Assembly (NCBI GenBank): GCA_963798865.1
Contig: CAWCVZ010000005.1
Location: 186,001-250,000 of the forward strand
Source: RBG-16-34-14 sp963798865
GTDB taxonomy: Bacteria; Bacteroidota; Ignavibacteria; Ignavibacteriales; Ignavibacteriaceae
DNA: 64,000 nucleotides
Direction of reading: 5' to 3'
Numbering within the stretch: position 1 is the stretch's first letter; each line of letters begins with the position of its first letter. The translations under genes and the position numbers were made by a program. Below, in pieces: positions 1-9,066 of the stretch. Below the pieces are notes generated by a model. That model made no database searches. It saw nothing but the letters and a program-made list of their open reading frames with translations, and had not been told where the DNA came from.

Positions 1-369
1 TAAACTGCATTTAGACGGATAATCATAAACGAGAGTTCTAAATGAAAAATAAGAGGGGTCTGATTCATCAACATTATTAATAATTACTTTATTTTCTTTC
101 TTATTATAATTCCAGATTGTAGAACCATCTGAAATTATAAGATTATTTTTTAACTCCAGGTAAAATTTATTTTCTTTTTTATAAAATAATTTTCCTGATA
201 ACCCGCCAGTGGCGTATTCCTTACCGCCGGATTTCTGAGAAATATCTACAGAGAGATCATTTATTGTCTCAAATTTATTCTGAAGATCTTTAAGAATTTT
301 TTCTTCTTTATCTCCGGCAGATATTGTAATAAATAAAAAGAGACTCAATAAATAAAAATATTTTAGCAT
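1..369 (-). CDS. lolA: LolA-family outer-membrane lipoprotein carrier (partial, C-terminus outside window)
   Basis: The reverse strand reads openly for 123 codons from an ATG at 369 to the window edge. It begins with a Sec signal peptide (MLKYFYLLSLFLFITISAG), followed by LolA-like strands including LSGKLFYKK, ISDGSTIWNYN and a 'VIINN' segment. LolA is a periplasmic chaperone that carries lipoproteins from the LolCDE complex to the outer membrane. It starts 8 bases after the ftsK stop, and lolA downstream of ftsK is a common gene order. Residues around 57-67 (SGGKEYATGG) are encoded by a GC-richer, partly palindromic stretch that could be a repeat insertion. The C-terminal half is not visible. 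Confidence 0.82.
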   Translation of the reverse strand, partial: MLKYFYLLSLFLFITISAGDKEEKILKDLQNKFETINDLSVDISQKSGGKEYATGGLSGKLFYKKENKFYLELKNNLIISDGSTIWNYNKKENKVIINNVDESDPSYFSFRTLVYDYPSKCSL

Positions 370-377
370 AACCATTC

Positions 378-2805
378 CTACAAATTTCTTAAAATTGTTT
401 CCAGTTGTTCTTCACTTTCACATATAACTGTCCGGGCTTTGCTGCCATCATTCGGACCAACTATTCCGGCTTCTTCAAGCTGGTCAACTATTCTCGCTGC
501 TCTTGAATAACCAAGCTTTAATCTTCTCTGTAAAAGAGAAACTGAACCCTGCTGATGTCTTACAATTACTCTTGCGGCATCTTCAAACATCGGGTCGAGA
601 TCTCCCATGAAACCTCCGGATGTACCTTTCTTCTTTTCATAAATTGAAGGAAGATAATAAGGTTTAGAATATCCCTGCTGGGAATAAATAAAGTTAGTAA
701 TTTTTTCTACTTCATCAGTTGATATAAATGCATTCTGCACTCTGATTGGCTTTGGGGAACCCGTTGGAAGAAAAAGCATATCTCCTTTACCAAGAAGCTG
801 TTCCGCACCATTCATATCAAGAATTGTTCTTGAATCAATTTTAGTTGCAACCTGGTATGCAATCCTGGCGGAGAAATTTGCTTTGATAACCCCTGTAATA
901 ACATTAACAGATGGACGCTGAGTAGCCAGGACCAAATGAATTCCAACAGCTCTTGCCAAGTTGCGCGAGCCTTGTTATTGGTTCTTCAACTTCTTTGCCA
1001 GCTGTTATCATTAGGTCAGCAAGCTCATCAACTATTACAATTATGTATGGCATCTGGTGATGCTTCATTTCATCGGTATCTTTTGGTTTTTTTGAAGGAT
1101 CAGAAACTTTAGTATTATAATCAACAATATTTCTTACGCCTGCTTTTGCAAGTTTATCATATCTTTTTTCCATTTCCATTTCAACAGATTTTAAAAGAAG
1201 AACTGCATTTTGTGGTGCCGTAATAATTTCTTCATCAAGATCAGGACAGACTGCAAGGAAATGTCTTCTCAATTTTTTATAGAATGAAAGTTCAATCTTT
1301 TTAGGATCAATCATAGCAAGTTTAACTTCCAATGGATCTTTGGAATAAAGTAGGCTGCTGATAATCATATTAATACCGACACTTTTGCCGGAACCTGTTG
1401 AACCTGCAATAAGAAGATGAGGCATTTTTGCAAGGTCGGTTAAATAAACATCGCCGCTGATAGTTTTACCAAAAGCCATAGGCAATTCTAATTTTGATTC
1501 GGGAACTTTAACCAAAACGGAGCGCGCATTAACAAGTGTAGCTTCAGCATTTGGTATTTCAACACCTATTGCACTCTTCCCGGGAATTGGGGCAATTATT
1601 CTTATTCCTCTTGCGGCAAGAGCAAGGGCAATATCATTTTCAAGCCCGACTATCTTGCTTATTTTAACTCCCGGCGCAGGAACAATTTCATACAAGGTTA
1701 CTACAGGGCCCGGTGTTACTGAAATATCCTGTATATCAATATCAAAAAGCTTTAATTTTTCTTTAAGAAGTTCCGCGTTCCTTTTTAATTCTTCTTCGGC
1801 TACAACAAAATCCTCCTGCGGATTCGGTTCTAGTAAATCCAATGAAGGTTTTTTATAATTAATATTTTCTTCCCATTGGTTAGGCAGGGATGATTCATCT
1901 TCTTTATCATATTCGGGTTCCGAAATCTCACCAACTTTCTGAAGATCAACTTTTTTTACTTCTTCCTCCTGGACAACATTTTTAGCCTGTGATTCAGTTT
2001 CATTTTTCCTGATAATTCTAATTCTGGTTTCTTCAGACTCTTCATCCATTAATTCTGCCCCAGATAGGGATGGCTCTTTTTCTTTTTTAATTTTTTTCTT
2101 TTTGTTTTCATTCAGTTCTTTAATTTTATTAAGGTTTGAATTTTTCTCATCAATCGCTTCTTCCTTACCGGCAAGACTGCTTTCAAAAAGATTTTTAAAA
2201 AAATTAATTAATCCATCAAGTTTAATATTAAAAGTAAAAATGATTAGAGCACCAAGACCGCCAATTAGAAAAATTATGCTTCCAACACCTCCAAGAAGCC
2301 GGTTGAAAACTTCTCCAAGATAATTTCCGACAGAACCGGAAAGCTCAATAACTCCGGGGAACAGATTAAAATTGGTTCTTAAAAGTCCAAAAAACGCCGA
2401 AAGTATCAATCCAAACAGCAAAAGAAAATTGGAAACTTTTATTAATGTTTTATAGGTTATTTTGAAAAACAGAGAGAAACCCCAAATCAAAAAAAGTAAA
2501 GGAATGACTGCAGAAAATATTCCTAAAGTTGAGCGAATAAAGAAACCTGATATATGAGCTCCAATTACACCAAGCCAGTTATTAATTCTGGAAAAATTAT
2601 TGTTGCTGCTCAACGAGTTAAAAAAATCTTTTAAAAATGTTGAGAGGTATGCTTCGTCAAACTGCGAGTAAGAAATAATACTCAATAGCAGCAGGATAGA
2701 GAAAAAGATAAGAAGTAACCCCAGAATTTTTTTCTTCTGATTAACTGAAAAAACAGATTTTTTCTTTCCGGTGCCGTTTTGTTTTATTTTAGATTTTCTC
2801 TTCAA
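378..2805 (-). CDS. ftsK: DNA translocase FtsK/SpoIIIE (single-base frameshift)
   Basis: FtsK is a septum-anchored ATPase that pumps DNA and helps resolve chromosome dimers. The N-terminus is basic, followed by about four membrane helices (roughly residues 25-205), a charged Lys/Glu linker, and then the motor. The motor has Walker A GSTGSGKS at 468-475 and Walker B IIVIVDELAD near 588. The reading frame breaks after RLAQL: one extra base at about 956-957 (a CC pair on the plus strand) leads into a stop at 904. The other frame carries on exactly with ARAVGIHLVLATQRP and the C-terminal gamma winged-helix domain (DPMFEDAARVIVRHQQGS) to the stop at 378. The repaired protein is about 808 residues, normal for the family. 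The gene is usually essential, so a sequence error is the likeliest explanation. Confidence 0.93.
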
Positions 2806-2817
2806 TGCAGTTATTTT

Positions 2818-3558
2818 TTATTTCTTCTCTTTCGAATTTTGCAAAACTTTTAGAACGTTAGCAGAAAAGAATGGAATTATATCAGAACTGTTAAGACTAC
2901 TGCAGAACTTGAGATCCTCCTCAAATCCGTTTTCAAGAAGAATTTTTCCATGCTCGGTTTCTTTTAACATCTTCAAAGTATTTTTGCCAAAAGTTTTGTT
3001 TAAAGCAACACAGGATTTTGCAGAATCAGATAACTCAACATCTTCTTTTAATTTTTGAACTTCTGCGGCAAGTTTTCCTGCACAGATTGAATCTTCCATA
3101 GAATAATAATTATTTCTTCCCGAACATAAAATTTCAAAATCTTTATCAAGCTTTACCAGATGATTTGCTAAAGCTGTAAGATTAAGGAATGAACAAACAA
3201 AAAGATTTTCAGAAAATTTTGCTTTAACGATTGCTTTAGAACCGTTTGTTGTATAGAGTATAATTGTTTTTCCGCTTACTAATTCAGGAGTGTACTCCAA
3301 AGGAGAATTACCTAAAGCGAATCCTTCTATTTTTTTTGTATTCCTTTCGCCGCCAAGCAGGGTCTGCCCGCCAAACATTCCGCCGGATACTTTAACTGCA
3401 AATTCAACTGTTGCAACAGGAACTACTTCACGTGCACCATTAGTTAATGCAGAAACAATAGTACTTGAAGCACGAAGAACATCTATAACAACAGTCGTTC
3501 TGCCGGTAAATGAAAGTTCATCGGCACCTAAAGGAGAAAACAGAACATTTATTTTCAT
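2818..3558 (-). CDS. comB: 2-phosphosulfolactate phosphatase family (ComB)
   Basis: This 246-residue protein has the ComB hallmarks: VIDVLRASSTIVSAL near the N-terminus, GGERNTKKIEGFALGNSP, the TTNGSKAI motif and SICAGKLA. In methanogens ComB is a Mg-dependent phosphatase that makes sulfolactate on the way to coenzyme M. The family is widespread in bacteria that lack coenzyme M, so the substrate here is uncertain. No other coenzyme M gene is visible in the window. It sits 12 bases upstream of ftsK and downstream of a repeat-filled gap after gcvT. The family assignment is secure; the physiological role is not. Confidence 0.85.
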   Translation of the reverse strand: MKINVLFSPLGADELSFTGRTTVVIDVLRASSTIVSALTNGAREVVPVATVEFAVKVSGGMFGGQTLLGGERNTKKIEGFALGNSPLEYTPELVSGKTIILYTTNGSKAIVKAKFSENLFVCSFLNLTALANHLVKLDKDFEILCSGRNNYYSMEDSICAGKLAAEVQKLKEDVELSDSAKSCVALNKTFGKNTLKMLKETEHGKILLENGFEEDLKFCSSLNSSDIIPFFSANVLKVLQNSKEKK

Positions 3559-3570
3559 ACAACAAAATCC

Positions 3571-3637
3571 GTAGCTCAGTTCTCCAGAACTGAGCTTTTA
3601 ATAAAAATATTTCCTCAGGACTGGAGTCCTGAGCTAC
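3571..3637. repeat. Nested double palindrome (REP-like)
   Basis: Two hairpins lie in the gcvT-comB gap. The first is AGCTCAGTTCT/AGAACTGAGCT (3573-3596); the second is CTCAGGACT/AGTCCTGAG (3614-3633). Outer arms GTAGCTCAG (3571-3579) and CTGAGCTAC (3629-3637) are also complementary, so the whole unit is a nested inverted repeat. It resembles dispersed REP/BIME-type elements more than a plain terminator. It may still affect read-through between gcvT and comB. Confidence 0.75.
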
Positions 3638-3642
3638 AAAAT

Positions 3643-4728
3643 TTACTTTTTTATAAACGGTAACTTAACAACACGAGCCGGGACTTCTTTCCCTCTTATT
3701 AAAATGCCAACAGCATCTCCCTCGTTCGAAAATTCTTTTTCAATGTATCCTAATGCAATAGGTTTTTCCATAACAGGGCTTACGGTTCCGCTGGTTACAT
3801 TGCCGATAATCTTTCCATTGAAGCTAATATCGTATCCATGTCTTGGGAAAGCTTTTTCTTCACTTACTAATGCACTAAGCTTTCTTTTTAAGCTTTTGCT
3901 TTTTATTTCCACTAATTTTTCTTTCCCGATAAAATCTTCTTTATTAAGTTTAGTTATCCAGCCGAGTCCAGCCTCAAGCGGGTTTGTGGTTTGATCAATA
4001 TCATTTCCATATAAGCAAAAACCCATTTCAAGTCTTAATGAATCCCTTGCAGCAAGTCCAACTGGTTGAATATCAAATTCTTTACCTGCTTCGAAAATTT
4101 TTTCCCAAAGAACTTCAGCTTTCTTTTCATCGCCGGTAAAATACAGCTCATAACCAAGCTCCCCTGTATAGCCGGTTCTTGAAAGAATCACATCAATTCC
4201 GGCAACTTTGCCTTTTGTAAAATGATAATATTCAAGATTATCCAAATCAGTATCGGTTAATTTCTTTAATACTTCTTTGGATTTAGGGCCCTGAACTGCT
4301 AACAGAGAATATTCGTCGCTCCTGTTTTCTAAAACAACATCAAATTTATTGTTGTCATTCATCCATTTAAAATCTTTGTCAATGTTTGACGCATTAATAA
4401 CAAGTAAAAATTCTTTTTCACGTATTCTATAAACAAGAAGATCATCCACTATTCCGCCATCAGGATAGCACATTGCAGAATATTGAACTCTTCCATTTAT
4501 TAACTTTGATGCATCATTAATTGTAATATACTGAACAAAATCAAGTGCTTTTTCACCGGAAATAAAAACCTCGCCCATATGGGAAACATCAAACACGCCG
4601 ACTGAATTTCTTACAGCTTTATGCTCTGCAATTATGGAAGAATACTGAATAGGCATTTCATACCCGGCAAACTCAACAATTTTTGCCCCGAGATTCTTAT
4701 GAATGTTATAAAATTTTGTCTTTTTCAT
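3643..4728 (-). CDS. gcvT: Glycine cleavage system T protein (aminomethyltransferase)
   Basis: This 361-residue protein matches GcvT over its full length: the N-terminal GAKIVEFAGYEMPIQY, the folate-binding region GVFDVSHMGEV, RTGYTGELGYELY, GLAARDSLRLEMG and the C-terminal beta-barrel. GcvT transfers the methylene group from the aminomethyl arm of GcvH to tetrahydrofolate and releases ammonia. No gcvH or gcvP is in the window, so the complex must be completed by genes elsewhere. It starts 9 bases after the rng stop, consistent with co-transcription. Confidence 0.95.
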   Translation of the reverse strand: MKKTKFYNIHKNLGAKIVEFAGYEMPIQYSSIIAEHKAVRNSVGVFDVSHMGEVFISGEKALDFVQYITINDASKLINGRVQYSAMCYPDGGIVDDLLVYRIREKEFLLVINASNIDKDFKWMNDNNKFDVVLENRSDEYSLLAVQGPKSKEVLKKLTDTDLDNLEYYHFTKGKVAGIDVILSRTGYTGELGYELYFTGDEKKAEVLWEKIFEAGKEFDIQPVGLAARDSLRLEMGFCLYGNDIDQTTNPLEAGLGWITKLNKEDFIGKEKLVEIKSKSLKRKLSALVSEEKAFPRHGYDISFNGKIIGNVTSGTVSPVMEKPIALGYIEKEFSNEGDAVGILIRGKEVPARVVKLPFIKK

Positions 4729-4737
4729 TTTGATTTT

Positions 4738-6321
4738 TTAACTCCCCTCCAAAATAATTTCTTTACCGTCTTTCTTCGAAATAAATTTAAACTTATCAAG
4801 AGGCATTGTATCATCTGCCTGAACTTTTAAAGTAATGAAATATTTAAACCGTAATTTGGTTATTGTTTTCGGGAAACCTTCGGTTAATTTATCCGCAACA
4901 ATTGAATGACATTTAACTGTAAAATTTCTTTCCTTCGTCATTCGTTTCAACTTTTTAATCAAACCTTCCAGATCATAAACAACATGAGAATGCTTGGTTA
5001 ATAATCCTGATCCTCCGCAATAGGGACAAACTTCCTTCATCGCCTGCATAATATTCTGACGGATTCTCTGTCGTGTAATCTGGATTAATCCGAAATCTGA
5101 CATCGGGAGTATAGAAACTTTTGCCCTGTCTTTCCTGAATTCTTTTTTTAATTCGTCATAAACTTTTTTTCTATTCTTATCATCTTCAAGATCAATATAG
5201 TCTATAACAATAATTCCGCCGATATCTCTAAGGCGTAATTGCCTGGCAATTTCTCTTGAAGCTTCAAGATCAGTTTTAAGTGAATTTAGTTCCTGTTCTT
5301 TGCTTTTTGCATACCTGCCGCTGTTAACATCAATAACAACCATGGCTTCAGTATGTTCAATAATAAGATAACCGCCGCTTGGCAATGGAACTTTTCTCCC
5401 CATCAGCATTTTTATCTGCTCTTCAATTTTAAAGGAATCGAAAATGGAATCGGAAGAACGGAAATTTTCTATTTTATCAATAACTTCTGGCTGAACAAGC
5501 TGTACATAACTTTTAATCTGGCGGTATAATTTTTTTGAATCAATAAATACTTTGGAAACATCTGAAGAAAAAAGGTCCCTGATTACACTTGAGGTAGTAT
5601 TTAAATCCTGGTAAACTAATGCCGGCGGTGTTTCGGACTTTGCAGTCTCTTCTATTTCAGCCCATGCTTTCATTAAATTATTCAGATCGTCATGTAATGC
5701 ATCTTCAGTCTGATTTCTTGCAACTGTTCTGATTATCAAACCGTAATTTTTAGGAAGAATGCTTCTTGCTATATGCCTTAGTCTTTTTCTTTCGCGGAAA
5801 TCAGAAATTCTTTTTGAAACTCCGACTTTATTATCAAACGGAAGCAGCACACAAAATCTTCCCGGTAAAGAAATTGAAGATGTTACTCTTACGCCTTTGT
5901 TATTAACAGGCTCTTTTATAATCTGAATTAATATCTCCTGCCCTTTATTTAGCTTGGGGATTACAAACTGCTCTTTGGATGGTTCAATATGAGGTTTAAC
6001 ACTTGTTTGAGTTTTTTCTGAATCGGAATTTTCATCATCGTCATCATCAACATCTGAATCATCATCGCCAAGCATTTCCTGGAATTGCTGAGTCCGTTCA
6101 CCTATATCAGAAAAATGCAGGAAGGCATCATGCTTCATCCCGATATCAATAAAAGCTGCTCTAATACCGGGCAGAACTCTTGCAACTTTCCCCAGGTAAA
6201 TATCCCCCACCATCCGGCGGTTTTCAGGATAGTCGACAAAGAAGTCGACAAGGTTTCCGTCTTCGGTTATTGCTACACGTGTTTGAGTTGAAGAGGAATT
6301 GATTATAATTTCTTTTGTCAT
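4738..6321 (-). CDS. rng: Ribonuclease G/E family endoribonuclease
   Basis: This 527-residue RNase G-like enzyme is involved in mRNA decay and rRNA processing. Visible parts are the N-terminal strand and S1 domain (about 35-150, GDIYLGKVARVLPGIRAAFI), the DNase I-like catalytic core with VVIDVNSGRY and IIVIDYIDLED carrying the catalytic aspartates, and the Zn-link CPYCGGSG. The S1 domain is interrupted at about residues 83-118 by an Asp/Glu/Ser-rich low-complexity insert. There is no long RNase E-type C-terminal scaffold, so 'RNase G' fits better. It lies downstream of pnp, an RNA-decay partner, after a 281-base gap. Confidence 0.93.
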   Translation of the reverse strand: MTKEIIINSSSTQTRVAITEDGNLVDFFVDYPENRRMVGDIYLGKVARVLPGIRAAFIDIGMKHDAFLHFSDIGERTQQFQEMLGDDDSDVDDDDDENSDSEKTQTSVKPHIEPSKEQFVIPKLNKGQEILIQIIKEPVNNKGVRVTSSISLPGRFCVLLPFDNKVGVSKRISDFRERKRLRHIARSILPKNYGLIIRTVARNQTEDALHDDLNNLMKAWAEIEETAKSETPPALVYQDLNTTSSVIRDLFSSDVSKVFIDSKKLYRQIKSYVQLVQPEVIDKIENFRSSDSIFDSFKIEEQIKMLMGRKVPLPSGGYLIIEHTEAMVVIDVNSGRYAKSKEQELNSLKTDLEASREIARQLRLRDIGGIIVIDYIDLEDDKNRKKVYDELKKEFRKDRAKVSILPMSDFGLIQITRQRIRQNIMQAMKEVCPYCGGSGLLTKHSHVVYDLEGLIKKLKRMTKERNFTVKCHSIVADKLTEGFPKTITKLRFKYFITLKVQADDTMPLDKFKFISKKDGKEIILEGS

Positions 6322-6347
6322 AAAGAATAAACTCTTTGATTGAAATA

Positions 6348-6365
6348 ATCCCGCTAAAACGGGAT
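6348..6365 (-). other. Short hairpin in the pnp-rng gap
   Basis: ATCCCG and CGGGAT flank a 6-base loop in the 281-base gap (6322-6602) between pnp and rng, about 27 bases upstream of the rng start. On the minus strand it is followed by only a weak T-rich stretch, so it may be a leaky terminator or an rng 5' UTR hairpin. RNase E/G genes often autoregulate through their leaders. Nothing else in this gap can be supported. Confidence 0.35.
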
Positions 6366-6602
6366 AACAATTCTTTAAATGGAAAACTGGCTACTGGATG
6401 CTTTAATTCTTTTAGATAGGAGATTACCCCCGCTATCATAAGAGAAGAAAAGATTAAAAGTAATTTTTCCAAAGCCAATATCTCCATTAAATCTAAAATT
6501 TATTTTATCATGCAAAAAGTTTTGAAATTAATCCGGCAAGAGAATATTTATTCTAAATGCATGATATTAATTAATTAAAATGAACTTAGTAAGCTACAGT
6601 TC

Positions 6603-8720
6603 TTAAACAGATTTTACTTCTTCAACAGGTTCCTTTTGTGAACCTTCTTTAAGAAGTTCTTTACGGCTTAATGAGTATTTACCGTTTTCTACTTTAAGAA
6701 GCTTAACCGTAACTTTATCACCTTCTTTAAAATAATCTGAAACTTTTGCTACGCGCTTATTATCTATTTGCGAAATATGAAGTAATCCTTCTTTACCGGG
6801 AAGGATTTCAACAAACGCACCGAAATCCATTATCTTTGTAACAACACCATCATATATTTCACCTACCTCAGGAGTTGCAGTCATTTTTTTAATATATTCT
6901 TTGCACTTTGCAGCGCTTTCACGGTTGGGTGATGCAATATTAATTGTTCCATCATCATCGATATTAATATCCACTCCAAATAATCTTTGCATTCCCTGGA
7001 TAGTTTTTCCACCGGGACCAATAATCAATCCAATCTGATCCTGCTCAACCTTCATTGTTAAAAGTCTTGGAGCGTAAGGTGATAAATGCTCTCTTGCAGT
7101 TTCCAGAGAATCTTTCATTATACCAAGGATATGCATTCTTCCTTCCTTAGCCTGTTGAAGCGCTTTTTCCATTATTTCAAATGAAATTCCTTTTATTTTA
7201 ATATCCATCTGGAACCCGGTAATGCCATCACTTGTACCGGCAACTTTAAAATCCATATCTCCAAGATGATCTTCGTTTCCGAGAATATCAGAAAGAATTG
7301 CGTAACGGTCTCCTTCTTTTACAAGTCCCATAGCAATACCGGCAACAGCTTTTTTAACAGGAACACCGGCATCCATTAATGCAAGAGAACCTGCACAAAC
7401 AGTGGCCATTGATGATGAACCATTAGATTCAAGTATATCTGAAATAACTCTAACGGTATATGGGAAAACAGATTCTTCCGGGAAAACCATTTTTAATGAT
7501 CTTTCTGCAAGATTGCCGTGACCAATTTCTCTTCTGCCAACTCCGCTCATTCTTCCAACTTCACCAACGCTAAAAGGAGGAAAATTATAATGAAGCATAA
7601 ACTTTTTTGAATATTCCTCCAATAAACCTTCAACAGACTGTTCATCATTTTTAGTTCCGAGTGTTACCGTTGTTAAACTTTGGGTTTCTCCTCTCGTGAA
7701 AAGAGCAGAACCATGAGTTCTCGGCAAAACGGCAGTTTCAATAGTAATCGGACGAACTTGAGTTGTGTTTCTACCATCAAGCCTGATACCTTCAGATAAA
7801 ATTCTTTCCCGCATCAAATCTTTTTCCATATCGTGAAGAATTTCTGCAATTACTTTTTCCTGCTCAGGATATTTTTCCGCAAGTGAAGTTTGAACAGATT
7901 CTACCAGCTCTTTATTCCTGCTGCTTCTTTCTTCTTTAGCAAGGATTGAATAAACTATTTCTTTAAATTTATCATGTGCAAGACCATAAACATCCTTCTT
8001 AAGATTTTCATCCATAGAAGGTACCGCAACTTCTATTTTTTGTTTTTGAATTTCTTTTACGAGCTCCAACTGAAGCTGCACAAGCTTTTTTAATTCTCCT
8101 TGCGCAAATTTAAGAGCGGCAAGCAATTCATCTTCATTAACTTCTTTTGCTTCTCCTTCAACCATTAAGATTGAATCCGCAGTACCCGCAACAACAAGTT
8201 CAAGGTCGCTCTGCTTAATTTGCTGAAGTGTTGGATTGGCAATAAATGTTCCATCTATTTTTCCGACACGCACTTCGGCAACCGGGCCATCAAAAGGAAT
8301 ATTCGATATGGATAATGCAGCCGAAGCGCCTGTAGCGGCGAGAACGTCGGCATCATTTTCCCCATCATAGGAAAGAACAAAAGCTATAACCTGAGTTTCA
8401 TTATTAAAATTCTCGGGGAACAGAGGCCTGATTGGCCTATCCACCAGCCTTGCGCTCAGAATTTCTTTTTCGCTTGGTCTTCCTTCTCTTTTAATATAGC
8501 CGCCTGGAAATTTTCCGGCAGCAGACGTTTTTTCCCTGTATTCAACCTGCAAAGGAAAATAATCTATCCCCTCAGGAGCGCTATCTGCAATAACTGCAGT
8601 AACCAGCACCATTGTATCTCCATATCGAACCATAACAGCCCCATTTGCCTGTTTTGCAAACCTTCCAGTCTCAATAGAAAATTTTTTTCCACCGATATCT
8701 GTTTCTTTCATTAAAACCAT
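6603..8720 (-). CDS. pnp: Polyribonucleotide nucleotidyltransferase (PNPase)
   Basis: PNPase is a phosphorolytic 3'-5' exoribonuclease of the RNA degradation machinery. The 705 residues contain the first RNase PH domain (GDTMVLVTAV, FFPLQVEYREK-like region), an all-alpha linker, the second RNase PH domain (RTHGSALFTRGETQ, GDMDFKVAGTSDGITGFQMD), a KH domain (IGLIIGPGGKTIQGM) and a C-terminal S1 domain (GAFVEILPGKEGLLHISQI). The start ATG at 8720 has a GAGG ribosome site about 8 bases upstream; an in-frame ATG three codons later is an alternative. It follows rpsO by 12 bases, the classic rpsO-pnp pair. Confidence 0.98.
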   Translation of the reverse strand: MVLMKETDIGGKKFSIETGRFAKQANGAVMVRYGDTMVLVTAVIADSAPEGIDYFPLQVEYREKTSAAGKFPGGYIKREGRPSEKEILSARLVDRPIRPLFPENFNNETQVIAFVLSYDGENDADVLAATGASAALSISNIPFDGPVAEVRVGKIDGTFIANPTLQQIKQSDLELVVAGTADSILMVEGEAKEVNEDELLAALKFAQGELKKLVQLQLELVKEIQKQKIEVAVPSMDENLKKDVYGLAHDKFKEIVYSILAKEERSSRNKELVESVQTSLAEKYPEQEKVIAEILHDMEKDLMRERILSEGIRLDGRNTTQVRPITIETAVLPRTHGSALFTRGETQSLTTVTLGTKNDEQSVEGLLEEYSKKFMLHYNFPPFSVGEVGRMSGVGRREIGHGNLAERSLKMVFPEESVFPYTVRVISDILESNGSSSMATVCAGSLALMDAGVPVKKAVAGIAMGLVKEGDRYAILSDILGNEDHLGDMDFKVAGTSDGITGFQMDIKIKGISFEIMEKALQQAKEGRMHILGIMKDSLETAREHLSPYAPRLLTMKVEQDQIGLIIGPGGKTIQGMQRLFGVDINIDDDGTINIASPNRESAAKCKEYIKKMTATPEVGEIYDGVVTKIMDFGAFVEILPGKEGLLHISQIDNKRVAKVSDYFKEGDKVTVKLLKVENGKYSLSRKELLKEGSQKEPVEEVKSV

Positions 8721-8732
8721 CTTAAAATCCTC

Positions 8733-8996
8733 TTACTTTCTGATATTCAATTCTTTAATTATACTTCTATACCTGGCAATATCTTTTTTCATAAGATAAT
8801 CAAGTAATCTTCTTCTTTTACCTACCATCATCATTAAACCTCTGCGTGAATGATGGTCTTTGGTATGTTTATTAAAATGATCTGTAAGATCATTAATTCT
8901 CTTAGTAATAAGCGCAATCTGAACCTCAGATTTTCCTGTATCTTTTTCGCCGCTTCCATACTTTTTAACTATCTCGAACTTTTCTTCTTTTGTCAT
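8733..8996 (-). CDS. rpsO: 30S ribosomal protein S15
   Basis: This 87-residue protein is S15 over its whole length, with the 16S rRNA-binding segment (TDHFNKHTKDHHSRRGLM, then VGKRRRLLDYL). S15 is a primary binding protein that organises the central domain of the 30S subunit. It sits between ribF and pnp as in many bacteria. A stem-loop structure lies just upstream and could be an autoregulatory leader. Confidence 0.98.
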   Translation of the reverse strand: MTKEEKFEIVKKYGSGEKDTGKSEVQIALITKRINDLTDHFNKHTKDHHSRRGLMMMVGKRRRLLDYLMKKDIARYRSIIKELNIRK

Positions 8997-9028
8997 TTTT
9001 GACTATCCTTTATTTTGTTGTATGATGT

Positions 9029-9066
9029 AATCCCAGAAGTTCTGTTTAATAACAGAAACCGGGATT
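9029..9066 (-). promoter_or_regulatory. Two-tier stem-loop upstream of rpsO (candidate S15 leader or terminator)
   Basis: An outer stem AATCCC/GGGATT (9029-9034 with 9061-9066) encloses an inner hairpin TTCTGTT-taat-AACAGAA (9040-9057), with asymmetric unpaired bases between. It overlaps the ribF stop and ends 32 bases before the rpsO start. Many bacteria control rpsO through S15 binding to its own mRNA leader. No U-run follows on the minus strand, so a simple terminator is less likely. The regulatory role is inferred. Confidence 0.45.

Noticed and set aside
6224..6487. 87-codon minus-strand reading frame with a hydrophobic start, in the pnp-rng gap
   Set aside because: It overlaps the rng start by 98 bases in another frame, has no ribosome site and changes to low-quality sequence (CSNNRRRKPCRLLCRLS) in the overlap.
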